Shown piece by piece: positions 1 to 23,200 of a DNA stretch of 64,000 nucleotides. Under the pieces are notes generated by a model. That model made no database searches. It was given only the letters and a program-made list of their open reading frames with translations, and was not told the origin of the DNA. The stretch's first letter is position 1. Each line of letters begins with the position of its first letter. The translations under genes were made by a program, and so were the position numbers. Source of the DNA: Progne subis subis (taxonomy: Eukaryota > Chordata > Aves > Passeriformes > Hirundinidae); contig JAKJHU010000046.1 of the NCBI GenBank assembly GCA_022316685.1, positions 8,610,525 to 8,674,524 of the forward strand, read 5' to 3'.

Positions 1-217
1 CTGGGCTCCAGACCAGAGGCGGGGAGGCGGGGGGCCCCCTCGGGTCGGCCCACCTCGCCGCACCATAAAAGCGGCTGCAGGCGGTGCCCAGCGGGAGGTA
101 GGAGCTGCGGGATCCGCTGCCGCGAGCGCTACCGCTGCGTCCCTTCTCCAACACCGTGTCCCTCGCCACCGCCTGCCCCGCACGGCTGCCGGTCCGGCAC
201 CGCCATCCCTTGCCAGG
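1..217 (+). promoter_or_regulatory. LOXL4: LOXL4 promoter and non-coding first exon
   Basis: A GC-rich stretch carries a TATA-like ATAAAA at 65-70, which would place transcription start near 95. The presumed 5' untranslated exon runs from there to 217, where a GTGAGT donor follows. It would splice to the acceptor at 717-718, just ahead of the start codon at 738. The exon is inferred from motif spacing and the good donor; no transcript was available. The window begins inside this promoter, so upstream elements are not visible. Confidence 0.6.
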
Positions 218-718
218 GTGAGTGCCGGGGATGGCCCGGGAGGGGAAGTCAGGGCACCTGGAGGGGGGTCATCGATCCCACCGATGCTCTGAATGAGGAT
301 ACAGGGGAAGAGGTGAGGTGACTGGAACCGGGAAGGAACCCTGGTGTTCAGTAGAGAATCCAGGTGGAGGATAGAAGGGGGCTCTGTGGGCCCCCCTCAC
401 CCATGTCCCGAAGCATGGGGCAGACAGGAACCGACAAGAGTACAGGGCACCGTCCGTGGGGCTGCCCATGGCTGTCGGTGCCTGGGAGGGCTATGTCAGA
501 GCTGGGTGACCTGGTGAGGGGTGTAGGGCTGGGGTATGCTGTGAGTACGGCAGCAACCAGCCCGTGCATCCCCCACAGCTCAGGGACAGGGATGTCACTA
601 CCGTGCAAGAGGGCATGATATCCCCCCACCACTGCCCAGCTCCTGGGGCACAGAGGGGCTGCAGCTGCACCCCCACTGTGCCGTGGTCCCCGAGGACTCA
701 TTGTTGGGCTGTCCCCAG
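218..718 (+). other. LOXL4 intron 1
   Basis: Intron between the non-coding first exon and the first coding exon. It is GC-rich and without AT-rich islands. I see no further exon or repeat in it. Confidence 0.5.
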
Positions 719-737
719 GCACCTCACCCGTAGAGTC

Positions 738-5671
<4,934 letters not shown>

Positions 5672-6017
5672 ACCCCTGGCATTGACACGGTCCCCGCAGC
5701 GCCACGGGAGAGTCCGACTCCCGCACCCCGGGCCCTGTGCCCTGGCAGCACTGCACTGAGCTCAGGGACTTGCAGACTTTTGTCTTTATCGATGCTGCTG
5801 CAGAGGATGGAGATGAGTGCCAGGGCCGGTGGGGAGTGCCTGGGGGTGCCCAGTCCCGTGCTGCCAGCGGGATTTCAAAGGGTGGCTCCAGTAGCACAGC
5901 AGCCCTCACCTCCACAGCCCCAGGGCCCCCCAGGACAACTACCTCAGCCTGCCCAGGCCCCCATGCTCCAGCAGACTCAGGACAATCCCCAGCCCCCCAT
6001 GCACCAGTCCTGTCTTC

Positions 6018-6023
6018 AATAAA
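6018..6023 (+). terminator. LOXL4: LOXL4 poly(A) signal
   Basis: A canonical AATAAA lies 347 bases after the LOXL4 stop codon and is followed by a GT-rich stretch (tgtgagtgtgagcagg). This implies a short 3' UTR of about 0.37 kb. A second AATAAA at 6571-6576 could serve a longer form. Confidence 0.8.
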
Positions 6024-6044
6024 GGTTCTGTGAGTGTGAGCAGG

Positions 6045-7660
6045 GAGCTGTGCTGTGGGAGAGCTCCCTTATCAATCCCACCGTCACCTCCTCCTTTCCC
6101 TGCACTCTTTCCCATTAGGATCATGAAGTCAATCCCCAGCTGGGAACAACTTGGTCTAGGCAATGTGTCCCTAGGCAGGCAGTGTTTTCCCTGTGCCATC
6201 CAGGGCCACCAATCCCCTGGCTGTCTGCATGTGGCTGGCACCAAGCAGCTCTGGCTTGCCATCAGTGGTCCCCATGGGCCAGGGCACCCTGGCCCTGAAC
6301 TGGCTAACCCTGTGCATGCAAGAAGACCCAGCCAGCCCTGTGGCAGCATGGGCTGGCAGCCAGCCCAGCAGCCACTCTGTCTGCAGCTGACGTGCTGGGC
6401 TTTCCCAGGCTGTCCTGGCAGCTTCCCAGACATGGGAGCTGTGGTAGGGCCACTCTGTCCCTCAAAGCCCTTGCTCCTGGACACAGTGTGGGGACACAGG
6501 GTAGGTACACTGCGCCCTTGCTCTCTGTTTCTTACCTCCCATGGTTTCTATCTTTTTTCTTACAACAGGAAATAAAAGGGAATGTCACCAACACACTCTG
6601 TACTGTCTGTTCCTCAGACTGCCAGCCACGGGGCAGTGCCAGCCCCCTCCTTGCATACCTCTGTGCATTCCTGTCTCACTGGAAGGCACCAGCCCAAGGT
6701 GGGGGGCTGTCAGCACCCACCGTGGTCCAGGACAAGTCAGGCTGCACCCACACGTGATGGTCCCTGCACGTGGAGTTGCTGCTGGGAACGGTGGTAACGC
6801 ACTGAAGGGGCTTGAGGCCAGGGACCGTGGCAAGGCACGTGCTGGTGGAGGCTCACCCAGCCAGGGTCGGGCTTTGAGGGATGCCGGATGGCGGGGAAGA
6901 TGTTTTCCACATGAGAGCAGCTTTGCGCCCTGAAATTTCCACTGGCCAAGCCACGAGCATCCGGGAACGGCAGCCGAGACGGCTCCCAGCTGGCAGCGCT
7001 GCCGGATGGTGCAGGGGCAGGCAGCCACCACCACTGGGTCATGACCAGCTCCACTGCTGCCAAGCTGGGGGACAGCCAGGGGACACAGGGCAGGCGCACA
7101 AGCTCTTCAACGACCAAACGCGTGCGAAATGCTGGCAGTGGTGGCAGAAAAGCATCATCCCCATCCTCAGCTCCTGTGAAAGGCCCCAAAACCTCAGTCT
7201 GCAGAGCTACAGGGTGGGAGCGCTGGGGAACATAGGGCTGTTTTTCAAGTGCTGAGAGATGATGCAAAGCAGAGCCAAGGGCAGATCCCAGGTGCCAGCC
7301 TCCGCCCGGGGACAGGGCAGGAAGCCCCCAGGCTGCCACGGCCGGCAGCATGGCCACATCACAGCCCCGTGTGGGGCCAGGAACACGGCCCTACCCATGC
7401 TCTGACAAGGGCCCTGCTGTTCAGGGCTGCAGCTGCTCCGCGGAAGTAAACAGGGTCCCTGCCAGCACATTCCTGCCTGCCGTCCTGCCCGATCCCTCCT
7501 GCCTGCACATCCCCCACGGCCGCGGGGACACCCAGCACCTGGGAGGGGTGGACATCCCCCCAGCAGTGCGGACCAAGCACAGCTGCCCCGGCACGCACAC
7601 CCTCCCCCGGTAGGAAGGGAACGGGGAGCCACCACCCAGGCAAGCAAACAAAATAAACGG
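6045..7660. other. Intergenic tail-to-tail spacer LOXL4 / R3HCC1L
   Basis: About 1.6 kb between the two converging 3' ends. It holds a spare AATAAA at 6571-6576 and otherwise GC-rich unique-looking sequence. Open frames here have no recognisable protein signature. Confidence 0.5.
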
Positions 7661-7662
7661 CA

Positions 7663-7668
7663 TTTATT
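7663..7668 (-). terminator. R3HCC1L: R3HCC1L poly(A) signal
   Basis: TTTATT on the plus strand reads AATAAA on the minus strand, about 345 bases beyond the R3HCC1L stop at 8013-8011. This is the expected position for the end of its 3' UTR. Confidence 0.75.
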
Positions 7669-8010
7669 AGCAAAATAAAGGAAAGAAACTCTCACTCACA
7701 AGGCCTTGCAAGGTGGCCAGGGCCGCCCCACACAGCCCCCCACGCTCTCTGCTGAGCTCCCTGCATCCTGCATCCCTGTTGCTCCTGCTGTGGCTGGCAG
7801 CCTTGGGGGTTCTGCCCTGGGCAGGGTGGGCAGTGCTGCCTGATAGCAACAGCATCCCCACAGCACCAACCAGCCCACATGCCGCTCAGCCCTTTTGGTG
7901 AAGCAGCACGGTGCTTTTGGATGCAGTGCAGAATCCGTCCCAGCTCTGAGACACAGAGTGCTCTGCCTGCCTGCAGGGAGGGACGTGGGCTCAAAGTGCA
8001 GCCTCCTGGC

Positions 8011-14113
<6,103 letters not shown>

Positions 14114-14127
14114 GGTGCCACCACTGC

Positions 14128-17100
14128 CTGCCAAGGAGAGAACAGCGTCACCGTCCCGCCCGCAGCCCAACAGCCCCACAGCCGCGAGCACAGTGGGCAG
14201 CCCCTGCCCAGCTCACTGAGTCAGGGTCCCACTCTGGCTCCCTCAGCAGCTGGCAAACAGTGATGGATTGTGGAGCCCCAACGTGGCCCCGCAGTAGCGT
14301 ACCTGCAGACACGGTGTGGGGCCTAGAGCAACCCACAGTCCTAGAGCCTTTGGTGGAGTGCATCTGGCTTGGGGGAAGCAGGGAAATCCTGACAGAAGCA
14401 CGGAGGCACCTTCCCGCTCCGGCAGCTGCTGCCTGGGACCCTTGAGCCCAAGGGACCAGCGTGTGCAGCTGAAGCGGAACACTGAGACCATGCACTACCT
14501 CAGCATCAAAAACCACAGAGGAGCCTGAGGCAGCCACAGAACAACGGAAAGCAAACCCCAGCACAGGGATACCCTGGCACGGGACTGTGGCATGCTGCAG
14601 CCCTGCTCACCTGCTGCCCCGTCCTGACAGAGATTTATTTTTCATCATCTTTGGCAGAAGCAGGCACGCCACAAGCGGCCAGTCCCCCTTGCCCCTATAA
14701 ATATGCATCAGACAGGGTTTATGGAGATGGATGGTGCGGGGGGCTGCGCTGTGGTTGAGGGGAAAGCAGAGTGGGGCTGGGCTGGGGCACCATGATTAAT
14801 CACTGCCCACTCCGTTTAGGGGGATTCATCACAGGCCCCTGTCAGGTAAATCACTGGAAAAACACCTCTTCAGTAATTAATGTGAAGTGACGGATGGACA
14901 GCCCCAGGGCCCATTAATCTGGACCATCAGCGCCGACCGAGATTATGAATGTCAGGATGCATAAACTGCCGGCAGATCAATAGGGCCAGGAACCCATCCA
15001 AGGCTCTCATTTCCGAGGCACCTCCGGTACATTAGCCTCCCCTCCACACAGCCCCTGACCGAGGCGCGAACGCTCTCTGTGGCCCCTCACCAACAGCCAG
15101 CAGTGGTGCCGGGAAGGCGAGGGGAGGCCGACCACTGGCTGGAAAGAGGCTGGGGCTGCCCATGCCACACAGCATCCTCTTCCTGATGGATGGACAGACC
15201 GTTGCCTGGACATGATGGACGAGTCCCTCATGGCTCTCTAGAAACCACTGGAAAAGCCCAGCAGGGAAGTACCCCCACCATGACCACGGCGCCTGGGCCT
15301 GCACCTCATGCTGCGAAGATGGGCAGGAACATGACGTGCAGGCACGGGAGCCACGGTGATGTTGAGCACCATCCCAGGGCTGCCCCAATCATTTTTCTGT
15401 CTCCATAGCTCTTGTCATTTTTTCCCCCCTCTTTGATACACTAATTTTGCTGGCAGAACGATCCCCTTTATCTTTATCGACCGCAAGAAAAAAGGACTGT
15501 ATCCTACAAACCTTCCAAGGATTGGATTAGTCATTTTTCAACACTGAGGCATTATACATTTTCTCACCGAGTGGCAGCCCGAGTGCCAAAGGGGAGGGGG
15601 CACTGGAAGCCCCCCCAGCACCACCATTTCCAACCACAAATAGCTTACAACTGCACCGAAGCATGTTCTGCTAAAGGACATTTCCCAGCCAAGCCCAGAG
15701 TCCCAGGCCATGGCTCATCACTGAATCTCTTGTGGGGGTCAGTGATCTCCCCAGGCTTTCCTTCCTGACAATTTCCAGCACAGGGAGCAACCAGAAGCAG
15801 CATTGCTCCATGCACATCCCATGTCACCTCCAAGAGCCTTTGCACATAGGATTTACGGGCTCCTCAAAAGCTTGCCATTCACCTTACTTCACCCTCCAAA
15901 GCAGATGGTGCAGCATTAGCCAGATGCCTGGTGCTGGGAGGATCCACTCCCTGCACAGCTCTGCCTCTGCCTGCCACACACTGCTGGGGAAGAGCTGCAG
16001 CCTGGGAAGAAGTATGACAAGGTGGTAGATGACCCACAATGGCAGGGATGCCGCAGTGCTTTGTTTTTTCCCCACAGGGCAGCACAGCTCCTGCCCCCAG
16101 CCTATTACACACTTCATCGATGCCACAGCCACGGGTCAGCACCGCCTGATTTCATGCTCCGGGAGGCAGAGCCAGGAGCTCATACTACACTAGGCAGGGC
16201 AACCCTGCCACTCCCAGAGTCTGCGACCAAGCTTGCCCCACAAGCAGTGGCAGTGCATCTCCAAAAAGGCCTATGGTGCCCAGATGCTGTCCTGTTTTAT
16301 GGACCTGCCTAGCAAAACAACTCAGTGCTCTGGCACCAAGCAGGGAAAGGCCACGGTACCATGATAAAAGTGATGGGAGTGCTGCCCAGCTGTCTGGCAT
16401 GTGAAGTCTACCAGCCCAGCACAACATAGCCTGGCATGGTCAGGAGGATGCCAGACCATCAGCCAAGGAGGCAGCCAGAGCTCCCTGAGGGCACAGGCTC
16501 CTCTCACACTGCTCCCAGAACACCCTGTCACGGGGTGCTCATGGTATGCGTTTGTGAGGTCTCACTGGTCATGTGCCAGCCTGTTTCTCCTCCAGAGAAC
16601 ATCTGCAGCACACATGGGCAGCGTTTTCTCCCTGATTTCTCTCACTGTCCTGTCTAGGGAAGGACCCCACAAACAAGACAAGCCAGCCACAGTCCTGCTC
16701 AGGGAACCTGGGAACAGGCATGGATGCTGGGCTGTGGTGCTCATGTGGAACATGCCAGTACCTGGAGAAGTCTCAGTGCCACACAGCACCCCCTCAGCAG
16801 GCTGCCGCATTTCCTGAAAGGGAGCTGTATTTTTAGCCTTCGAGGTTTCTAATTCCACTCAATCCATATTCCCATCGATAGAGCAGATAACCTTAAAGCT
16901 TTGACAGTGAACAGGGATGGCAATACTGGGGGACCAGGAGCCTCGGGGCACCTCACGCAGCCTTGGCATGCAGCTCGCACGCCACAATGTCACTCTTTAC
17001 AGCCTGCAGCAGATTGGGCTCTTTGAAGGGGAAAAAAATAACTACAATAACAAGATTAATAAAAAGGCAGGTACAAGGAGATTCTAAACAGCTCCACTGG

Positions 17101-19155
17101 GGAACCTGCCATTCGCAGGACTCATCCCATGCCAGGCACGTGCCATAGCACACTTACCAACTGCACAACACCAGCCCCTGGCGGCCTGGACAAGGACCGT
17201 CAGAGGTTTTGGTTACCCTGCACCTCTCCTGCTCTCAGCAGAGCTCCAGCCCAGGCCACCTGGCTCAACAGCGGGCAACGGGGCCAAGAAAGGACCTGGA
17301 TACCTCATTGGAGACAGAGCAAAGGCATGAACACAGCCACCGGTACAAGGCAAAGCAAAGCATTCAAGGAGCGAGGAGCTGCATTCCATCCAACTCCTGC
17401 CTGCAGCCCCTCGGGCTTTGAAAACATCCTGTCCCCTGCTGCCAGGAGAAAGAGCTCTCCAGCAGCCACAGCAAACACTGGCTATGTGAGGAGGTGGCAA
17501 AAGCCTCACAGGCACTGAGAGAGATTTCAATCGTGCCTTTCACTTGCAATACTCTTAAGAAACACCTGGAATAGATGCTCTTTGGAGATACCTGGAACAA
17601 GAGAAGGGGAACATTCCAGACAGGAAGATGATTTGTAAGTCAATAGTGTCCCCTCACAGCTGCAGAGAGGCTGGGGAGAGAGAAGGAACAACAAACCAGT
17701 AGAAGGAGTTAACAGCCAGAATGCTAAGGGGAATACAAAGGACTTTACAAATATACCCAGGCAGAATCAGCACAAAAGTGAAAAGGTCTATTAATAAACA
17801 AGGAGGGAGAGAAAATTAATGATGGCTCAAAAATAAAGATGACTCAAAAGGGAAAAATCACTGTTTTTAAACAGAAAAATGGAAATGAGGCAGAGGCCTT
17901 GCAAAAACAGCTGCAGAAAAAGCAAAAACAGCATGTCCACACAGACACAGTCACCTGGCCAGCCTGGCCAGCGCTGAGATGAACCTATTAACCTGCTGAC
18001 ACACAGTGCAGAGAAGAAACGAGGGCTCTAGTGATGGGTAGAGCAAACAAGGCACTGATTTTGTCTGCAAGAAAGGACAACAAAACCAGAGCTGAGAACA
18101 GGATAAACGCTGTTCCTATCCCTAGTGCAGAACAAAACTGGCAGTTAAAGGAGCCTGCATACCAACACAATGAATGATGGACACTAGCTTGCCCAGAGGA
18201 GTTATTTCAGAAGAATCGCTGGGCAAAGCTTTTTGATGAGGTATGCAAGAGCCAACTTAGCTGAACTTCAGGGTCTCATTTTACACCATCTCTCAAACTT
18301 TTACTTGTATAATGAATTGTCATTAAATTAGCAGATGATACTGAGCAGTGAGCTGTTGTAAACACTATCCAAAACACTGTTGAAAGTATCCAAGAAACGT
18401 AAGCAGGAAACAAAGCAAGAACTAGCCTGGGAAAATGAAGGTAAAATAACCCAAAGTAGCTACGCAGGGAGCAAGAGCATCCTGAAAAGCAAGGCCCAGA
18501 GCCCTACAGTGCGCTTACACCAGAAAGCAAGTGACTGAGGTGACCACCCCAAAATGTGCAAGAGGTTTATCTGGTCACCAGCATCATGCCATGGGCCACT
18601 CTAGGGCCACGAAAGCCCCACAGCAGGCAGCACACAGAACCTCGCAGGTGGTGTGAAGGATAGACGATGCCAGGGGCCTGCAAGCAGCCATGAAAAACAG
18701 CGTCCGGCACCTGTGAGCACCAGACACTTGTTTTACAAGGCACGGCAGACCGGAGCACCGAGCCCCCAGGAATCCGTGTAACTCCCGTGCACTCAAGGGC
18801 TGACACATGGCCCTGTGACTCGGTACACTGGGGACAGTTACGGGGTCTGCAATGTGCCACCTTATCCGGGTATCCCGGGGGTCGCCTGCCAGCGGCTGGG
18901 GGAGGTGGGACATCAGGTGGGGATCAGGGCTGGGACAGGTGGGGGGCAGGACTGGGAGAAGGGATGGGGAACAAGGATGGGACAGGGGATAAGGATCAGG
19001 ACCTGGACAGGGAGTAAGGATCAGGGCTGGAACACCAGGGTGAGGGAGAGCGGGGCAGCGCCCTGACCGGGCAGGGTGCGCACCCCGGGCCGCTGTGCCC
19101 CGGTACCGAGGGCCCCGCCGTGCCGGGCCGGGCCGGGCCGGGCCGCCGCCGTTAC
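14128..19155 (-). other. Putative R3HCC1L 5' intron
   Basis: About 5 kb between the first coding exon and the presumed untranslated exon at 19.2 kb. It holds two AT-rich islands with homeobox-like motifs (14690-15000 and 15410-15560), and an AT-rich block at about 17540-18550 that may be an old LINE relic. No coding exon was seen. Confidence 0.45.
17540..18550 (+). repeat. Possible degenerate LINE relic
   Basis: A-rich sequence unlike its GC-rich surroundings. Text such as 'ttagcagatgatactgagc' near 18327 resembles the LINE reverse transcriptase motif region seen in CR1 elements. Frames are broken throughout. The assignment rests on composition and short matches only. Confidence 0.35.
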
Positions 19156-19250
19156 CAGTGGCCGCGCCGGGTCCCCCGTCGCTCTGCGCCGCGCCGCCGC
19201 TTCCGCCGCACCGAGCCCGCCCCGCCGCGGGGAGCGCCGGGACTTGTAGT
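19156..19250 (-). promoter_or_regulatory. R3HCC1L: Putative R3HCC1L promoter and untranslated exon 1
   Basis: A CpG island (about 19080-19260, continuing 19960-20250 beyond the tandem repeat) carries on the minus strand ACTACAAGTCCCGG at 19250-19237. This matches the ZNF143/THAP11-type promoter motif. A donor CTG|GTAACG follows at 19156/19155. Together they suggest the first untranslated exon of R3HCC1L. The assignment is inferred from motif, strand and position; a transcript would be needed. Confidence 0.4.
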
Positions 19251-19254
19251 GCGG

Positions 19255-19950
19255 AACCTGTACTGGGGAGCTCTACTGTAGGACCTGTGCTGTGTACCTG
19301 TACTGTGGACCTGTACTGCGGGATCTGTACTGTGTACCTGTACTGTATACCGTGTACTGTGTACCTGTACTGTGGGACCTGTACTGTGTACCTGTACTGT
19401 GTACCTGTACTGTGTACCTGTACTGCGGGACCTGTACTGTGTATCTGTACTGTGTACCTGTACTGTGTACCTGTACTGTGGGACCTGTACTGCGGGACCT
19501 GTACTGTGTATCTGTACTGTGTACCTGTACTGTGTACCTGTACTGCGGGACCTGTACTGTGGGACCTGTACTGCGGGACCTGTACTGTGTACCTGTACTG
19601 CGGGACCTGTACTGTGGGATCTGTACTGCGGGATCTGTACTGTGTACCTGTACTATGTACCTGTACTGTGGGATCTGTACTGTGTACCTGTACTGTGTAC
19701 CTGAACTGTGTACCTGTACTGTGTACCTGTACTGTGGGATCTGTACTGTGTACCTGTACTGTGTACCTGAACTGTGTACCTGTACTGTGGGACCTGTACT
19801 GTGTACCTGTACTGTGTACCTGTACTGTGGGATCTGTACTGTGGGACCTGTACTGCAGGATCTGTACTATGTACCTGTACTGTGGGATCTGTACTGTGTA
19901 CCTGTACTGTGGGACCTGTACTGTGTACCTGTACTGCGGGACCCGTACTG
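19255..19950. repeat. 13/14-bp minisatellite array
   Basis: About 700 bases of alternating units TGTGTACCTGTAC (13) and TGTGGGACCTGTAC or TGCGGGACCTGTAC (14), roughly fifty copies. It interrupts a CpG island. On the minus strand each unit reads CAGGTAC..CAG, which looks like a splice donor and also contains the CAGGTA E-box. The units lack stops in several frames, so long meaningless open frames appear on both strands. Confidence 0.95.
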
Positions 19951-20249
19951 CGGCCCCGGTGTCCGCCCCGCCCCGCTCCGTGCCCCCGCGGCCGCCGCCG
20001 CGGTGCCGCAGCGCTCGGTCCTTCCCCGGCACCGCCCGGCAGCCGCAGGCAGGAGGCTCTGTGGCTGGGACGGTGGTGGGCAGAGGGAGGGCGACCCCCG
20101 CTCTGGCCCACGGGTGGCTCCCCTGAGGCTGCCGTAGGGCTCCCGTTACCGGTCAGTGTCACACACCGGGCGGGGCCGCGGTGCTCGCTGTGACGGGGCG
20201 GGCAGACCTGGGGACACCGCGCTACGAAGGCTTTGGGCAAGCTGGTGCG

Positions 20250-23200
20250 GCCGCCCGGTTTGGTTTGGCTGATGGGCAGCTGGTCTCTGCCCACTCCCCG
20301 CTCCTTCCTACTGAGCCGAAGCTCTCCGATGCGATTTCCAACCAGCTGTTTCCCAGTCAGCTTCATGGTGTGGGTATCGGAGAAGAGGTGACCGGGGAAG
20401 AGCAATGTCCCATGGCGTGCACGCTGCCTGCCTGTGCCGGGACCGGGCAGCCCGGAGCCAGAGCGGCTTCTGCAGCTCCCCCTAGACTGTGAAACTGCCG
20501 AGCGACAGGTAACTGGTCACAGGCCACCCTGGCAAGGTGCCACTGAGGCATCGCATGCGCGACATCCCTGAATGGGGATGTGCCAAGCACCTTCTCCCTC
20601 CTTAGGTGCAGTTACATGGTTGAGACTGCTGATGCCTGAAGTCTGGGATACCCTGAAGTACTCGGACCCTCCTGACTGCCCAGTGTGAGTCCCAGTACAG
20701 CCCCAGGGGCTCAGACACCCCGCCTCAGACAGGCACCCCTTCACAGGACAAGGAAAGCTCACATCAGGCAGGGCCACACAGCATCCCCTGGGGAGCAGCC
20801 CCTATCCCAGCCTGGTGTGGCAGACAGGGGACCATGTTCCCTCTCACGGGTAATCGATGGCAGCAGATCCTGATCACTTTCATTATTATTATTTTCTTAT
20901 GCATGTGCGCCCAGGAGATTTATCGCCAGCTATGGAGGCAAAATCAATTATTCATGTTATAAATTAGAAAATGATTTATGTTTGTGGGAGGCCAAGCAGC
21001 GTGGAGCCCCTGGCCGCGTGGGAGTTGGGTTTGTCTGGGAATGGCACCAGACAGCCCCTGCCAGCACTTACCTGGTTTCTCCATCCCTTCTGCTCCTTGG
21101 GTGCCCTACCCAGGGATGCCCCTACCCTATCACAGCCCCAGGGTGACCCAAGGATGGTGACTGGCAGGCAACACCCAGCCTCTCCCACTCTGTAAATCCA
21201 GGTGTGAGAGCACAAGGAAGACTGGGAACTGCCATGGCCTGGTCACCCTGGCCAGTGCAACAGAATGATGCTCCACAGCAGTTTCCATGGCAGCAGTAAA
21301 ACAGTCCAAATGCTCCAAGGTGTGGGCTGCAGAAGGAACCCCTTCTTTTTGTCCACTAGAAACATAATCTCGTGTCCTCTCCAACCTCAGCCACTGTGTC
21401 TGTGCTCCTACTTCCCTCAGAGGACACGGTGGTACCCTCCAGACTGCCACCCGTGGGGACAGAGACCCATTGTACCGCCAATACCACCATGCTCTCCAGG
21501 AAAGGGCAGATGGGACAGGGCATCCCACCTGAACTGGTTCCTGAGCTACCCCAGAATAGTACGGTAGGGTTTGGCTTGACCACGGCTCAGCTTCTCCTGG
21601 GCTGAGTGGTCTCAGGTGTCCTGGGAGTCTTCCCAGGCATGGAGGTCCCTAAAGGCTGATTCTAGTTCTGCACAGAGCAGGGTGGCACTGGGTTCCCACC
21701 GCTCCCACTTTTGGGACAGATGATCAGCTGTTGCTGCCTGGTCTGCCCCCAGCCTGGCCATGTCCCAAGAGCTCAGCCCAGTGCTGGTGGGAGCTGCAGT
21801 GTCCCATGGCTCTGCATCAGTGGTCCCAGTACCTCAGTCTGGAAACCCACTGCCCGTGCCGTGTACCCAGCAGGAGTGAAAGCCGGGAACCAGCCAGCTC
21901 TCTGCTGATAGCTGGGATTGTTCTTGCCTCTGAAAAGTCTTGATCTAAAGCTGCCATGTCTGTGCCTCCCAGGGGACAGCAGAGCAAGCCGGGACTTGCT
22001 GCCCGGCTCTCCTTGTCTGTTTATCTGCAGCTGCATCAGCAGGGGCCGTGGGGAGGCACAGGCTGAAAGGAGCAGGGCGCGAGAGAAAGGAGGTGTCGGC
22101 AGCCCCAGATCTGAGACTGATCTCAACTAAGCTGTGCATCCAGCTCCTGCTTGCACAGCATCAACTGGCTTGAGCCCTGACTCTTGGGATGGGAAGGACA
22201 TCATGGGGCAATCTGAGCTCTCCCTCACCAGCCTTTGCTCTGTGAGCCCTGGAGCCTCTTCCCAGCCACCAGAGAGTCTGTCAACTCCTGTGACTCCCAG
22301 GGCTCTCAGGGAGCTGAGAACTTGTTCAACACACTCATGGGGATGTCAGAGGGGGCCGGGATTCCAGCTGCTCCTCTCTGGCTCCTTGCCAGGGTTTGAG
22401 CAGGAGGAACACGGACAACTAACCAGGCATGGTCAAGGGGCACGGAACCACCTTGTCCACAACCAAGGCTGTTGCATCCATGTCAGACCCCAGGCAATCC
22501 CGGGGACCCTCTGGGACAACACGAGTGTAGAGGGGTCCCTGGTTGCTCTGGTCTAGTCCTAAAGGAACCAGACAACCCAAGGAGTTCAAAGAATTGGAAC
22601 CCCATCAAGCTGTGGGCAGGCAGGAAATGAATGAACCTCATTGTGGGGCTGAGCATTGCCTCAAGCACCTTGCTGCACCCTGGTGCCAGGGAGCAGCCCA
22701 TGCTTGTGTGAACATCCCTCTGATTTATTGCTGCAGAGCAAATTCTTACAGAGTGCTTTTGGCAGAGAAAAGCTCTGGGGAACAGCAAGGGGTGTGCAGG
22801 AACAACAGGGGAATTGCCCGCCAGCTCCGTTGTGCCCGGGGCCTGCAGAGCACCCACAGTCCTGGGTCTCTCTCACACGCCTGGCCGGGGAACACGCTCA
22901 GCCTGTGGGGAAGGGACTGCAGAGAGCTCGGGGCTGGGGTGCATTAGATCTGCTTTGCATTATTGCACAAAGCACCTGGGGACTCAGCAGCTCGGGCCGG
23001 TGCTGTATAATGCAGGGAAGCAGGCGGTGGTGCGGGCAGACGCTGCTGCTGCCGGCGGCTGGCGGGCAGGGAAGTGGCACGGCCCCGAGGAGTGTGCGCC
23101 GGCTGTGGAGCGGGGAGCCGGCTTCTCTCGCTCCTTGTTCTCCTGCACGTCGACAATGAATAGGCACAGAAGGCAGTGCTTGTGCTGCAGGAATCAATAC

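Noticed and set aside
19095..20126. Long open frames on both strands (over 280 residues on plus, 482 on minus) with repeated YLYCVPVL or QYRYTVQVP text
   Set aside because: They are read-through of the 13/14-bp minisatellite, whose units lack stops in these frames. No start context, splice structure or homology supports a protein.
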